Source: Cydia pomonella | Lineage: Eukaryota; Arthropoda; Insecta; Lepidoptera; Tortricidae | Direction: 5' to 3' | Assembly: GCF_033807575.1 (NCBI RefSeq) | Contig: NC_084715.1 | Coordinates: 7,737,349 to 7,801,348 of the forward strand | Length of the DNA stretch: 64,000 bases | Part shown: positions 37,003 to 49,100 of the stretch, one piece after another | How positions within the stretch are numbered: the stretch's first letter is position 1 | Layout: the number at the start of each line of letters is the position of its first letter | Position numbers and translations under genes: made by a program | The notes under the pieces: generated by a model | Databases searched by the model: none | What the model saw: only the letters and a program-made list of their open reading frames with translations | Told to the model about the DNA's origin: nothing

Positions 37003-37398
37003 TTATTGCTATTTATTTGTCTATTTCTGTATTTAATGCCCTTAAAGTATTATAGTCGTCAAAACGAATCATGGACCAATCAAATTATATAAAAAAAACC
37101 TTCAGTGAAATTAAAGGAAGCCCCCCCAGTAAGCTGAAAATAGTTTTAATACCTTAATTTGGCCCTAAATGCGTTTAATTCGAGTTTGCACAATTCCAGG
37201 AGGTGTGCATAAATTTTGGGAGCCTTGGAAGATAAATTTTAGCTTTCTAGACTATTTTCGCATGAACTTTAAAAATACGTATTTCGACTTCACTTGAACG
37301 ACCGCACTATCAGTAGTATATAATTGTCTAGCGGGCACTTGTCGCTAAGCAGGAATAGTCAGTATGACTACTTCCATGGAAGTCCCCATTATCAACTC

Positions 37399-37580
37399 CA
37401 CGACCACTGCCATGACCATCCTATGACCATCGCATGACCAATCCCATGATCACCCCATGACCAACCCCATGGCCAAACCATGTGCACCCCATAGCAGAAC
37501 CATGAATACGCATATGATAACCCCATGATCACCCAATGGCCAATCCCATGACCACTCCTATGACTTTCTCCACTACCATT
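37399..37580. repeat. Imperfect minisatellite of CCCATGACCA units
   Basis: About a dozen imperfect, roughly 10-16 bp copies of a CCCATGACCA(A/C) unit follow each other (for example CCATGACCATC, CGCATGACCAATC, CCCATGATCACC, CCCATGGCCAAAC). It lies between gene C and the decayed copy. A simple repeat with no sign of a gene. Confidence 0.65.
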
Positions 37581-38399
37581 GAGAAGGTAAGTAGGAGGCT
37601 CTCTTCAATACTATTCACAATGCAAATAATTCTACTAATAGAAATAAGTCAATACTACTCAATTTCCAAATTTCGATATCGTTCGCTCAAAATTTAAAAA
37701 AATTGATCAATATAGGCTCGGTGGTCGCTCTCACATTGCTAAATTAAGCTTTAAAACCTTTATATCCCAGCGGCCATGGGTACTATGAGAATTTTTTACC
37801 GCCCAATGTCATTTATGTCTGGCAACTCTCTGAGCTATGTTAATAACCTCGGTTCTCTTCCAGATCTCCTCATTTCAAATTCGATTTTATAGAGAATTTT
37901 AGATCATAGCTCGCTCAATTGCCCTTTGAGTGACTTTGACCTTTTTTATAAGACCCATTGTGAGCAATCACGTCTGTGTTGTAAGTCTTCACTGGCAACA
38001 CGCACTGGTTGAATAGCTTCATCTTAAGATACTGCGTGCAGATTCGAGTTGATTTGTGCGATACAACGACAAAAGAAATGTGTTTGAATTATATCTTATA
38101 ATAATAATAATAAGCCAATCTTAATAATAAAAATACTATTTATGACGCACATTCTGATGATTAAGATAATTTATAATTTAAGAACATTCTTTTCAGATAA
38201 CAGTGTAACAAGAAGTAATGTTGCCACTGATAAATACTAGCTGTACTGAATTAAGTCGTATTAAAATACGAGTATATATATTTAGTCTTTGAGAAGTTTC
38301 ATAGAAAATATAACATTTCGTGGAGCTTCTTTTTTCTGGATGCATGTTAATTTTCAGAGGCTATTTTCTTTGTTAATTCTATATTGTTTCTTATCAATT

Positions 38400-40678
38400 A
38401 ACTCAATGAATGTATAAATAAATATAAATATGTATAAGATACTCCATACGGGACGTCATACTATTTGTTATGATAATAAAGGTGTACCTATATTAAACGC
38501 CAGACTAAGGAAATATAGTAAGGTACTAAATATTAAGTTGTAGGAGGTATATGCAACTTTCGAAAGTCTATAATGTCTAATTTGGAAAACAGATGATGCT
38601 TTGGAGAAAAAACTGGGCAAGTTCGACTTAAACTCGCCCACAGAGGGTTTCGTACGAACATAACCTGTTTTATACAAATTTATAGTTTCAGATTTTTCCT
38701 TGTACTTGTAGTATAAGACGATATTACTTGCACAAATTCATGGTTCTAGATACGAAGAATAAAGATATATGGGTAAGTTGAAATACACCGCATACGACAA
38801 TTTAGACTCATATAAAATGTAATAACTTTAATGATCTGACGAGGCGCAAACATGCTAATGATAATGTCTGATTTTTATTCAAATACGTGAATTGCAATAC
38901 TTAATAAAAAATACACATGCGCATTTATAAACATCACTTTAAAGTTTACAAACCAGTTTACTGTTAACTATCTTTACATTGTGTGAATTATAGTTTTTGA
39001 TAGTAGTAACACCGGCACTGCGGCAAGTAGCTTAGCTTGCAACTAATCGTTATGCGGAGTAGAATCGACTCCGTAACGTATGTGGTGAACGTGTTTAGTT
39101 TTAGAATTGTTCCAATAATCCAATTTTTACAGTCTTAAGATTGTAAAAAGCGGACCGACTCCTATACCGTAATGTATTATATCTTGTAAAAAATAGTACA
39201 AGTACCTAATACAAATACACACTCATATCGAAAATTACAGTCATAATATAATACACAAACTTACAATACTTGAACGCAATGGTCAGATCATCTCAGTAAC
39301 TGTGTACTTAATTAATCGAATTGTTTACAAGGTTAGTCCATTTCTAACACGACTAAATCGAGTGTGTACTCGATAATGTAATTATTGGCAGGTAAACCAC
39401 CTCCACTTTGCTCCAAACATTGCTAGCACGTTGATGAGTATTAGCTACTTTATGGCTAACTCGTGCTCGTGGTAAATATATGTTCTTCTTATTTTTTATT
39501 TTCATTTAGCGCCGGTATGGGCTCTGGTAGTTTGGTAAGGGCATTTATTTGTGTGTTCATCACAGATATTTGTTTCTGAGTTATGGATGTTTTCTATGTA
39601 TTACAGTATTTATCTATATCTAACCCCAATATATTATCATCATCTATTACCCGCAACACAAGCCTAATTGAGCTCACTGTGGGGCTAGGTCGATTTATGT
39701 AAGATGTCTCATAAAGGTAAAGATAGTTTATTATTTAAGTAGGCATATTACAATGCGCTTATGAACGACAAATAAAGCTACACTGGCTCTAACCCTACAC
39801 CTCTGACCCGAGAAGATTTAAATCCCTTCTCAATTGGAGGAAGGTATCCCAATATGGACCGGCAAGAAACTCGGCGGGACACATGTTTTCTAAACATTAC
39901 ATCATATAATTAACATGCATTAAATAAGAAAAAATACAATTTAGATTACTGTAGAAATCATACAATTACTTTCCTTTATAGAAAGTTGATAAAAAAAAAT
40001 ATATGTACATACATCAAATCATACAGAAAACATATCGGATTTTTACAAAAGGAAAATAAAATAAAAATAATAAAGAAATGAGAATATATAATTAAATCAT
40101 AATAATTATTTATTATTTTATTTATTTTAAATCTGTCCGTAGATGTCACATGTTTCAACCACGACTTTTCGTACAATGTTTTTTTATCTAAAAAAGGACA
40201 CTTAGCACAATTTTGTACATTTTTCCGCCTGTTCCTATCTCTGTTGCACGTTGCACGCAAATTGTCGCACCCATGATGCCTGTTATCAATGACACTGTGC
40301 AAGATGGACAGTATTATAATTATGTACGTGCGATAGACATGGAAACAGATGGATCTATGAACGAATTTTCTTATGGTACTTGTCCTTTATTTAACGGCAA
40401 GTACGGCAACAACCACTTGTTTAAGCCTTTCTTTTTACTCTGTTCTCTAATTAGTTATTTACCGTCACTGCTAGTATGAACCATTCGTTACGTCATTAGT
40501 TACTCTGGAAAAAATCTTGTGTGATGAGTATATAGGTATATGTACTAGCATAAATATGTATATCGGTTATTTATCTGTATATGGTTATCATTGGCTCAGG
40601 CGAGCTATAGACGTGGAATAACGAGAAGAAGCAACAAATAGTGAAAAGTGTGAACAAAAGCCATTGTTACAAAATTAA
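38400..40678 (+). pseudogene. Decayed SLC17-like gene between C and D
   Basis: Three pieces of a fifth paralogue lie in order. (1) The flank 38400-38572 resembles the gene C promoter, and 38573 starts ATG TCT AAT TTG GAA AAC AGA TGA (MSNLENR then stop), matching MYNLENGK of gene C. (2) 39392-39475 follows an intact AG acceptor and reads VNHLHFAPNIASTLMSISYF, aligning with exon 9 (VNHLDLAPNFAGTMMSISNF), but stops at TAA. (3) About 40570-40678 matches exon 10: VIIGSGEL, an in-frame TAG, TWNN, then a frameshift into EEATNSEKCEQKPLLQN and TAA, like the gene C end EEDTKGKIENDEQKPMI. Exons 2-8 are absent, so most of the gene was deleted. A SINE (39500-39715) lies between the exon 9 and exon 10 remnants. 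A clear pseudogene; not expected to make a transporter. Confidence 0.85.
39500..39715 (+). mobile_element. SINE copy inside the pseudogene
   Basis: GGTAAGGGCATTTATTTGTG, TTTCTGAGTTATGGATGTTT, and ACAAGCCTAATTGAGCTCAC match the SINE at 10701. The tRNA-like head is degraded. Confidence 0.62.
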
Positions 40679-41520
40679 AATAGATATTTATAATTGTATT
40701 AATGTTCAGACTGTAAGCAAGCCGTTTAGGATTCATTCCAAAAACCTTTTTATGGGCCGATTTTTGGAGGAATTTTATAAACAGGATTTTTGAATTTATC
40801 TGTTAAAACGGTTTTAAACAGTAAACATCATTTGAAGCCGGCTACTCTTATTTAAAAATTTAACACCTGATCGCCATCCACTCCTCGGCTAGTCCTCCCT
40901 ACCCCGGAGGCGGATTCTACAATTTGTTAAGAGTTTCATTTTGTTTTGACACGGCATATCAGAGAGAGTGAGCCACTCACGAATCAAAACGAGATGAAAA
41001 CATTAACAAATCGTGAAATCAGAATCGGCCACCCGATCATCAAATAAACTTTTGTATTGTTCACGTTTCCTTAAGGCTCCGTTCGAATAGTGGCGTTTAT
41101 CGGAATCAAAGTGCTTTCATTTTTTATCGTAAATAAATCTTAAACTTTTAATTTCTAGAGCATACTACAAATATTTATTTCAGGATCTTAGGTTAGCGTT
41201 TACTTCTTTTTCATAAGTTTAATTCTGCATTTTTTAAATTAAAATGTTAAAATTAAGCAGCCGTTAAAACAAAAACACGTTAATAATAAATTAAAGCCAT
41301 TTAAATATGTAATGTTTGCGCAGTTGTCGCATTAATTAAAATATACATAAGGCATACTATTATCATGACGCCAATAATATAACAGGTACAACTAGTCATG
41401 GTTAATTTTTTCTTATCAGACACTTAAACATTATGTATTTATTATCGAGACTCCGAGCAATATTATTGAGCACGTTGAACAAGTAAGTGGTCGGATATTT
41501 ATTTTTCTAATTAGTAAATA

Positions 41521-42345
41521 GCCGCATAGCCTAATCGGTTGTGAACCTGCCAATGAAGCCAACCTGCCAATACCTATTTTACATAATTAAATATATTAGA
41601 AGTAACATACACCTATTTCCAATAAAGACATTTAAAAGTTCACGTATTACACAAAAACACAAAAATATGTTGGACTCGACATGTTGTCGACTTGCGAAAT
41701 CCAACAAAACGGTATATGTTGCGGGGCCAGGTATCTATAATAAACTACCCGGCAACATAAAGAATATTGAAAATGACCTGATATTCTACAATTGATTAAA
41801 AAAATGGCTGACTACAAATGCCTTTTATGACATGTCAGAATATTATAATAATGATTTGAATTTTAATTTAATTTATTGGATGTATGAATTGTGTTGATTA
41901 TTACTATTTTATATTGTTATATTTTATATTATTTAATTTGATAATTATGACATGTCAGAATATTATAATAATAATTTAATTTAACTTATTGGATATTTGA
42001 ATTGTTTTGATTATTTTTATACTGTTTTATTTTACTGTAATTGAATTTGATTATTATTATTTATTATCGTAATTGACATCGACATAATTATATATTGTAT
42101 TACCTTTTGACATGTAAAATTTGTAATTTTATCAATAAAGGAATATGAATATGAAATATGAATATGAAGCAGGAAGCCCTGGTTTCGAATCCCGGTGAAT
42201 TGATTGTGTGTTCATGTATTGTTTCCTATGTATTTAAGAATAGTTACATATTATGTAAGTATTTCTAAACACATGTATTTTATAACTATCATCGTCTAGT
42301 TCCAACACACAGCTTAGTGTTATTGTAAGTCTGTTCTATAGTATT
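41521..42345 (+). mobile_element. SINE split by a LINE insertion
   Basis: A tRNA-like head (ATAGCCTAATCGGTTGTGAA, 41525 onward) stops at 41559 and resumes at about 42164 with GGTTTCGAATCCCGG (B box), then GTGTGTTCATG and TGTATTTAAG. The break is filled by a LINE fragment (41560-42163) flanked by the 7 bp duplication ATGAAGC (41553-41559 and 42164-42170). Confidence 0.62.
41560..42163 (+). mobile_element. LINE fragment with simple-repeat tail, inserted in a SINE
   Basis: The frame 41541-41795 contains FKSSRITQKHKNMLDSTCCR and YVAGPGIYNKLPGNIKNI, a C-terminal reverse-transcriptase signature of LINEs. A stop at 41793 is followed in the same frame by LKKWLTTNAFYDMSEYY. The segment around 41828-41900 (GACATGTCAGAATATTATAA) is repeated 120 bp later at 41948, an internal tandem duplication. 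The tail is CAATAAAGGAATATGAATAT. Confidence 0.7.
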
Positions 42346-42499
42346 TATTTATATATTATTTATAAAGTAAGTCGGTAAAATCAACATTGTATTACAGGAA
42401 ATTTTTTACAGATCTTTAGCTTCAATATCGAGTCAATTCGAGTCTATAACTATGATTAACTTATATTATATCTTTAGAAATCAGGCACTTCCTTAAAAT

Positions 42500-42692
42500 T
42501 GAATGACAATGAACTATTATTACTATGTATAGATCCGGCACAGAGAACCAGTATTTTACGCCATGAGTTGTTGTTGTTTTGACAACCATAGAAGCGGAGC
42601 GTGAATCTCGCGACCTAAAGACGTAAGCGCCATGAATTTTACATCGCTTACGACGTCCTGGTGGCATGGTACAAGTTGCGATTGCGACCATT
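42500..42692. repeat. Repeat family Z, copy upstream of gene D
   Basis: GAACTATTATTACTA, then ATGAGTTGTTGTTGTTTTGA, GGAGCGTGAATCTCGCGACC, and GTAAGCGCCAT are shared with 49003-49172 in gene D intron 5. The block ends less than 100 bp before the gene D start codon, so it lies in the promoter or the 5' intron of gene D. Confidence 0.6.
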
Positions 42693-42740
42693 TCATTGGG
42701 TATGGCTTCTCTATACTCAATGCAATAAAGTAATATTTTA

Positions 42741-42781
42741 TTTCCAGTATTGAGAAATCTTCTGATTGAACTATTAATACA
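42741..42781 (+). promoter_or_regulatory. Candidate 5' UTR splice acceptor of gene D
   Basis: TATTTTATTTCCAG|TATTG ends at 42747, 34 nt before the ATG of gene D. This is a good acceptor and suggests that gene D, like gene B, has an upstream non-coding exon; that exon was not located. Confidence 0.35.
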
Positions 42782-43098
42782 ATGGATAATTTAGAACAAA
42801 AGAAAAACGAAACGCAAAATAATTACCAAACAACAGAAGAAGAAACAAATAATATAGTGAACAAAACTTTGACTCGGATGACTTTATACGAAGAACCTAA
42901 ATATGTGGGTAAGTAAGTACACAGAATAATATACAGAATAGTATACAGTAACTATGAGTAGATTTATGGATTTGAAAACTTAAATCACCATAAAGTTTTT
43001 GTTTGGAGAATAATATTGAGATGCAAAACTCAAAAATATTGAAAGTTGTAAATTGAAGCTAATAATATTTGAAATTATACCTTTAAACGAGCAATTCT

Positions 43099-43129
<31 letters not shown>

Positions 43130-46100
43130 TTCGAGAATCTCGGAAACGGCTCTAACGATTTCGATGTAATTTGCTATATGGGGGTTTTCGGGGGCGAAAA
43201 ATCGATCTAGCTAGGTCTCGCGCATTTTTGAGTTTCATTATGTTTTTCGAGCAAAGCTTGGTCTCCCAGATATTAATATTTGAAATAGCAAGTAGTAGTA
43301 GTGGGAAAATAATGACATTTGTACAGATAAGATTGTAGAGACAATATGGTGATAGTTTTAGCTAAAAGTCTATTAATTGAGAACAAATGAAATCTTTATA
43401 GATACTAGGTATATATGTTACTGTAAAAGCCCGAAGTACGGTAAAACCTAGGATATACCGGTAAGACCTAGGTTTTACCGATGCCGATCGGTAAAAGCCC
43501 GAAATGTGAAATAATTATTGTTCACTTCGGGCTTTTACCGACATGGATTTGGTAAATCCTAGGTCTTACCACGTCGACCGGTAAAGATTGAATCATCCAC
43601 TGGTTCTTGACATTATTAGATGAAAATCTTGTATCAGTGTAAGGGGCGTTACATGTAGCGCCATTTAGAGTGATGCTTCGTATTGTTTCGGCTATTTTAC
43701 TAGTCATATAGACGGTCTTTCGGTTTTGCTGAAGGTGAGAGTGAACTCTACTCACTGCAAATTCGAACGCCGTGAGTAGGGATGTAGAAGTCCTGAGAGC
43801 AGAGTAATGTACAGTGTGTCACATACCCTTTGTAAGCAATATGCCCAGTTGGTGGGAATTTTCGGGCTGTAGCTAGCCGCTGTAATGGGTAACAGAAACG
43901 CATTCCGTGTGTGCTTCGTTTTTCAGATGACTAGGGTGCACTGCATAATGCAGAGATTATCATATCGCGAACGATTGGCATCTTGACTAGGTACCAAGGT
44001 TTAGGTATAGTTTACAGTAAAAACAAATTAGGTATCTATTTATAGTTCTCGCCTGTTGAAGCGACTATGGCTGGGTAATCAAATGACACCTAGATGCTTT
44101 CAATTAAATCATTTTATTTTAAGTAAAAAACCTTTTGCCAAGCGTGAGTCATGGTAGTGGTTCGTAAGGGAGAGAAATAAGCCTGTCTGGTTCCGTTGTA
44201 TGTTGGTACTCCCCTGTCATGCTAGTTGGTCGCGGTCGCGGTTTTAAGCGCCGTGGACAGCTGATGTGGATGCGAAAGGAGGCCTCTGCGCCCCTAGGAA
44301 CCTAACCGCGCCGCTAAAGGGTTATTTGAACCGGAATCTTACAGCTCTATTCTGTGAGAATGCTGTCGACCGAAAGTGCGATTTTGTGTCTTAAGCAAGC
44401 TGTCAGGTACTACAAGGACAGGAACACGCCGATCTATACGTGCTTTCTGGACTTGTGAAAGGCGTTTGACCTGGTTGTGTACGACAAGCTATAGTACAAG
44501 CTTACAAAAACGGGAGATTCGATTGAATATGTCGCGTTGCTTAAACATTGGTACAACAGCCAGGTCAATCGAGTGAGATGGGCGGGAGAGGAGTCTGACG
44601 AGTACAAACTACAATGTGGACCGAGGTAGGGCTAACATCCCTTCTCCTTTTCAACGTCTACGTAAACGAGTTGATCGAGGCACTCAGCAGGGCCCATGTC
44701 GGTTGCCATACAGGTGATGAGTGTTTTAACAATATAAGTTACGCTGACGACATGGCGTTGCTGGGGCCTTCGGCTGACGCGGTACGACAGCTCATCAATA
44801 TTTGTGAGGAATACGCGGCTGCCGAAGCACTGCAGCGCGTCCGGCATGTTCGCTGAGGCGCGAGTAGATGACTTTTTTGCCATCAGGCGGAAAAGAATCG
44901 CCTCCATGCTGAGACGGATGCGCGGCAGCAGCAACAGTCTACTCAAGGTGTTGGCCGAGCACCTCGACTGCCCCGTTATAAAGTTTTGGGTGGAGGTGGC
45001 AATTGGGAGAGCGAAATAGAGTATGGCAACCTGCGCCCCTATTTTCCACACATCTTAGTGTTTGGTTATAAGTTCTTGTTTTTATTTTTCTCTTAGAACC
45101 TAATTAGCAAAGTTTTAAGATTATACTAATAGTCGTTATGGATCAGTGATCTGAAATAAACGGGTTTTTTATTATTTTATAATTTATACCCAGGGTACGA
45201 GACGAAACTTAAATACGTCCTTTTTTACATATTAAAGGTTGTGCTAAAATATTTACTTTTATACCTAACATTTTATTCTGTAAGAAAAGGAGACACTTGA
45301 CCTGTCCGACGCGTCGCGTGTGATGTCACGGCGCGAAGCTCATGAACGCGACCGCACAGTACTGGACCCTAAAGGCAGCAGTGCATTAGCGCCAGAGTAC
45401 TCTGAACGTACCGCGCGGTCAAAACTGCTAACGTTGTTGCTACGCTGAGACTACTCTCGCGATTGTACAGTCGCGCCTAGTATAACCTAATCTTACTTTG
45501 ATTAGAATAACGTGCATCGTTACACTGTATATTGCTGTCCCGCTCCCACTGATAATATATTTAACACTCGTATTTCATAAAAATAGTCATAGTGCTGACT
45601 GTTAATGTTCTGGTTTTGCTGTAGGTTTAGTTACAATTTTTCAACAACAAGTAAGAGGGAGAACACCCCCCGGCTGTGGAATATATGGTATGACTGGGCC
45701 ATAAGGGGGGACCCAGCTTCCCTGCATGATCACCATCTGCTATGCTGACGACACATCTTAGTGTGGCGACACCATGGTGGCTGTGTGGGGAAGGCACATG
45801 GAAGATAACTTTTTCAGAGCGGCGGTAGCGGCAGAGATGTCAGTGGGTCGCATCGAACGCCTAGGATTGAATGTGTCCCTCCTGAAGACTGAAGCAATTG
45901 TCTTCGGGGGACCTGGAAGGGCGCTACCTGAGGACTTAACTATAGCTGTTACAGGTGAGAGGGTTCCGGTCAATTCACACATGAAGTACCTGGGTCTTAT
46001 TTTTGACCGGAGGTGGAATTTTGGACTGTATTTCCTCAGGTTAGCGCCCCGAATCGTGGGTGCTGCCTCAGCCCTTAGCTGGCTATTACCAAACGTGGGT

Positions 46101-49100
46101 AAGCCGAAAGCCCCTTGTCGGCGCCTGTACGTGGGCGTTGTTCGGAGCATGGCCTTATACGGGGCATGAATTTGGGCAGACAGGCTCTTGGCTAAAGCCA
46201 AGCCTCTCCTAAGGCGTCCGCTGAGGGTGGTGGCCTTGCGCATAATAAAGGCATACCATACGGAGTATTTCGCGGTGGCATGAGCCCTGGCAGGCACTCC
46301 ACCCAGTCCACTTCAACCAGTGGCTCGATAGAGAACACGGGGTGCCCAGCTACAGATTGACACAGGAAACAACCGGACACGGTTGCTTCGGTCATTACCT
46401 GCATGAAATTAAGGTACGCCGAAACATGGCGGTGGCAGCGGAAATCACGAGGGGACCTCTCGCTGCACGACGTCGTGTCGGCCACGTTGCGCAGCAAGAG
46501 GGCATGGAAGGAAGTTAAAGCCTTTTGCGAAACCGTGATTTCCCAAAAGGAAGCAGCGGAGCGGTTGCGCGAAGATAGTGCAGATGCGCTACCGCTCCGG
46601 CGTAGGCGGAGAGGGAGGGTCTCCTCCCTAAGTAGGCAATATATCCTAGCCATCAGCTAGTTGTCCCCCTCGTAGAAAGACCTAGATCTATATGACTAGT
46701 AAAATAGCCGAAACAATACGAAGCATCACTCTAAATGGCGCTACATGTAACGCCCCTTACACTGATACAAGATTTTCATCTAATAATGTCAAGAACCAGT
46801 GGATGATTCAATCTTTACCGGTCGACGTGGTAAGACCTAGGATTTACCAAATCCATGTCGGTAAAAGCCCGAAGTGAACAATAATTATTTCACATTTCGG
46901 GCTTTTACCGATAGGCATCGGTAAAACCTAGGTCTTACCGGTATATCCTAGGTTTTACCGTACTTCGGGTTTTTACAGTAACATATATATTTTTTATTTT
47001 TCTTCGTTATATTAATATTTACATACGTTAATATGTTTAATTCAAGGATACGGCTACCGACATCAGCAGACATTCCTATTATTCGTCTGTTTGACAGTAG
47101 CTTACAGTATGAGGACATGCATAGGGGTGGCCATGGTGGCAATGGTGCATGGAAGCTCTGATAAAAATATTAACACGACTAAATTAACTAGTTCCTCAAA
47201 TTCAATTGAAGCTGATAATCAGACGGAGATAAGAAACGTTGGAATACTAAATGGAATTATATTTTACAAACCAGTAAGTACTAAATGTCTCTACCTATTT
47301 AATATTCTATGGTTTTAAAATAAGGTTAAATTTATAATGTAAGGTTTCCCGGGTTTAAAATAAAAGGTTGTGTTACTTTTATTCCAGATTTAGTCGTAAC
47401 TAAATGCAGAACTTAATAATAACAAGTAGCATTTGACCAAGTTATAATTTTCGTGGAAAATATTTATTGTTTTATGATTTTTTTTCTTTCTTTTTTTATA
47501 CCCCAGGTTTAAACGTTCGCGGGAGGGAGAGGACACAATTTATTTGCACTGTTCTTTTAACTTTTAAAACATTCATTTTAAATACATAATTATTTACTTA
47601 ATTCTAAGCCATTTATTAAACGGAGTCACAAAATTCGTAATTTTTTTTTCAAGTACCCAAAATTTCAATGGGACAAAAAAACTCAAGACTACATGATGGC
47701 GGCATTTTCGTGGGGATACGTCATTCTGCAGATACCGGCGGGCCAACTTGCTCATCGGTATGGTACTAGGTACCTCCTTACAGGCGCGTTGGTTATAAAC
47801 GGAATAATGTCTTTTTGTACGCCATGGGCGGCCTATTATGTAAGTAATAAGATTGTTTTTAATATTCAGTACATCAAAGTAAAAAAAAATGTTAATGCTG
47901 ATAAAAGTCAAGGCCTTTTTTGGATATTTTCGCAAAGTGACAAGGGATAATGCTGTCCTTTCCAACCCATTAAAAAAATTACCTTTAATAGTTATCTTCT
48001 GGTAATCTTGCAGTACATTTTTTTTTCAACGTTTTCTCAATGTCGATTTCAAGATGGTTTATATTTTTTGTCATAACCGCTTTGAACATATTTTTTAGGG
48101 AGGTTGGGTATTTGTCGTGGTTCTTCGAATGGTTCAAGGCTTAAGTCAGTCTTGTCTGATACCAGGTATGCACACAGCATTTGGAAAATGGGTGCCTTTA
48201 GAAGAACGAGGCAGGTTGTCGGCATTTGCATATGGAGGTAAGTTAAACACTATTAAAATATAACCAATCATTTCTAGAACGAAACGAAATTACCTATTTA
48301 TAAAATGTATAATTTTTGGGTACAATCTTACACAAATCGACTAACCTGAACCTAAGCCAAGATTGTACTAGGCTCCGGTATGCATACTTATATAGATAAA
48401 TATGTATACTCAGATAAGATTCATAACTCAGGAACATAAAATAAATATTCGTGAAACACAAATGCCCACACCGGGAATTAAACTCGGAACCTGAATGCAT
48501 AGGGATATATTGCCTACATTTACTTACTTTTGTAAATATTTCTGTTTTGCCAAACTATTACTCGTAATTTGTTTACCTTCATAATTATAAGGAAGGCGTT
48601 TAAGCAACTTGTTTACCCACTGAAATCTCTTTATTTGTTTACTTTACCTACCGACCCACGATATTTATAATCTTCTTAGTAGAAATTGTTATTAATTGCA
48701 GGCCAACCTCTAGGAATTGTCTTGGGGCTACCAATAACAGGCTACATAGCAGCTTCTCCGCTTGGCTGGCCGGGGATTTTCCGCTTCTATGGACTTTTGT
48801 CATTATCCATGGGGGCCATCCTCTGGTTTCTTGGAGCTGATTCCCCTGGCCAACACTCAAAAATCTCTGTTGCTGAGAAACGGTACATCGAGGAGTCTCT
48901 GGGAGGAACTAGTACCACGGGCAAGGTAAAATAAGGCTGGGTAATCCGCCAATCAATAATTTATTTTTTGACAATACGAGTACTTATAACAATAGCTTTG
49001 CCTTAGCCATTGAACTATTATTACTACGTATAGAACCAGCACAGAGAACCGTAGATTGTACCATGAGTTGTTGTTGTTTTGACATCCAACCATAGAAGTG

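Larger units (their letters stand above)
43411..46988. mobile_element. 3.6 kb composite element with 302 bp inverted repeats
   Basis: The element is bounded by inverted repeats at 43411-43712 and 46687-46988. I aligned them base by base and found no gaps and only about two mismatches. Each repeat is itself a nest of palindromes (see its own entry). The interior (43713-46686) is GC-richer and contains two degraded reverse-transcriptase fragments (44363-45019 and 45700-46660, both plus strand). I see no transposase. The flanks are AT-rich TATATA, so a short TA-rich target duplication cannot be separated from the repeat ends. It is entirely within intron 1 of gene D. It could be a fold-back DNA transposon carrying LINE insertions, or a pair of inverted elements mobilised together. 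Confidence 0.78.

Noticed and set aside
37399..37580. CRISPR-like repeated units
   Set aside because: Units are contiguous and imperfect with no unique spacers, and the genome is animal nuclear DNA; it is a minisatellite.
43522..43755. 77-codon open frame on the minus strand, repeated at 46692-46877 on the plus strand
   Set aside because: It appears twice only because it lies in the inverted repeat. It spans the palindromic ends and shows no domain or conserved start context.
44632..45051. 139-codon open frame on the minus strand
   Set aside because: It is the antisense of the LINE reverse-transcriptase fragment, which has the recognisable YADD box on the plus strand.
45758..46297. 179-codon open frame on the minus strand
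   Set aside because: Antisense of the R1-like LINE fragment; GC-rich coding DNA commonly leaves the opposite strand open.
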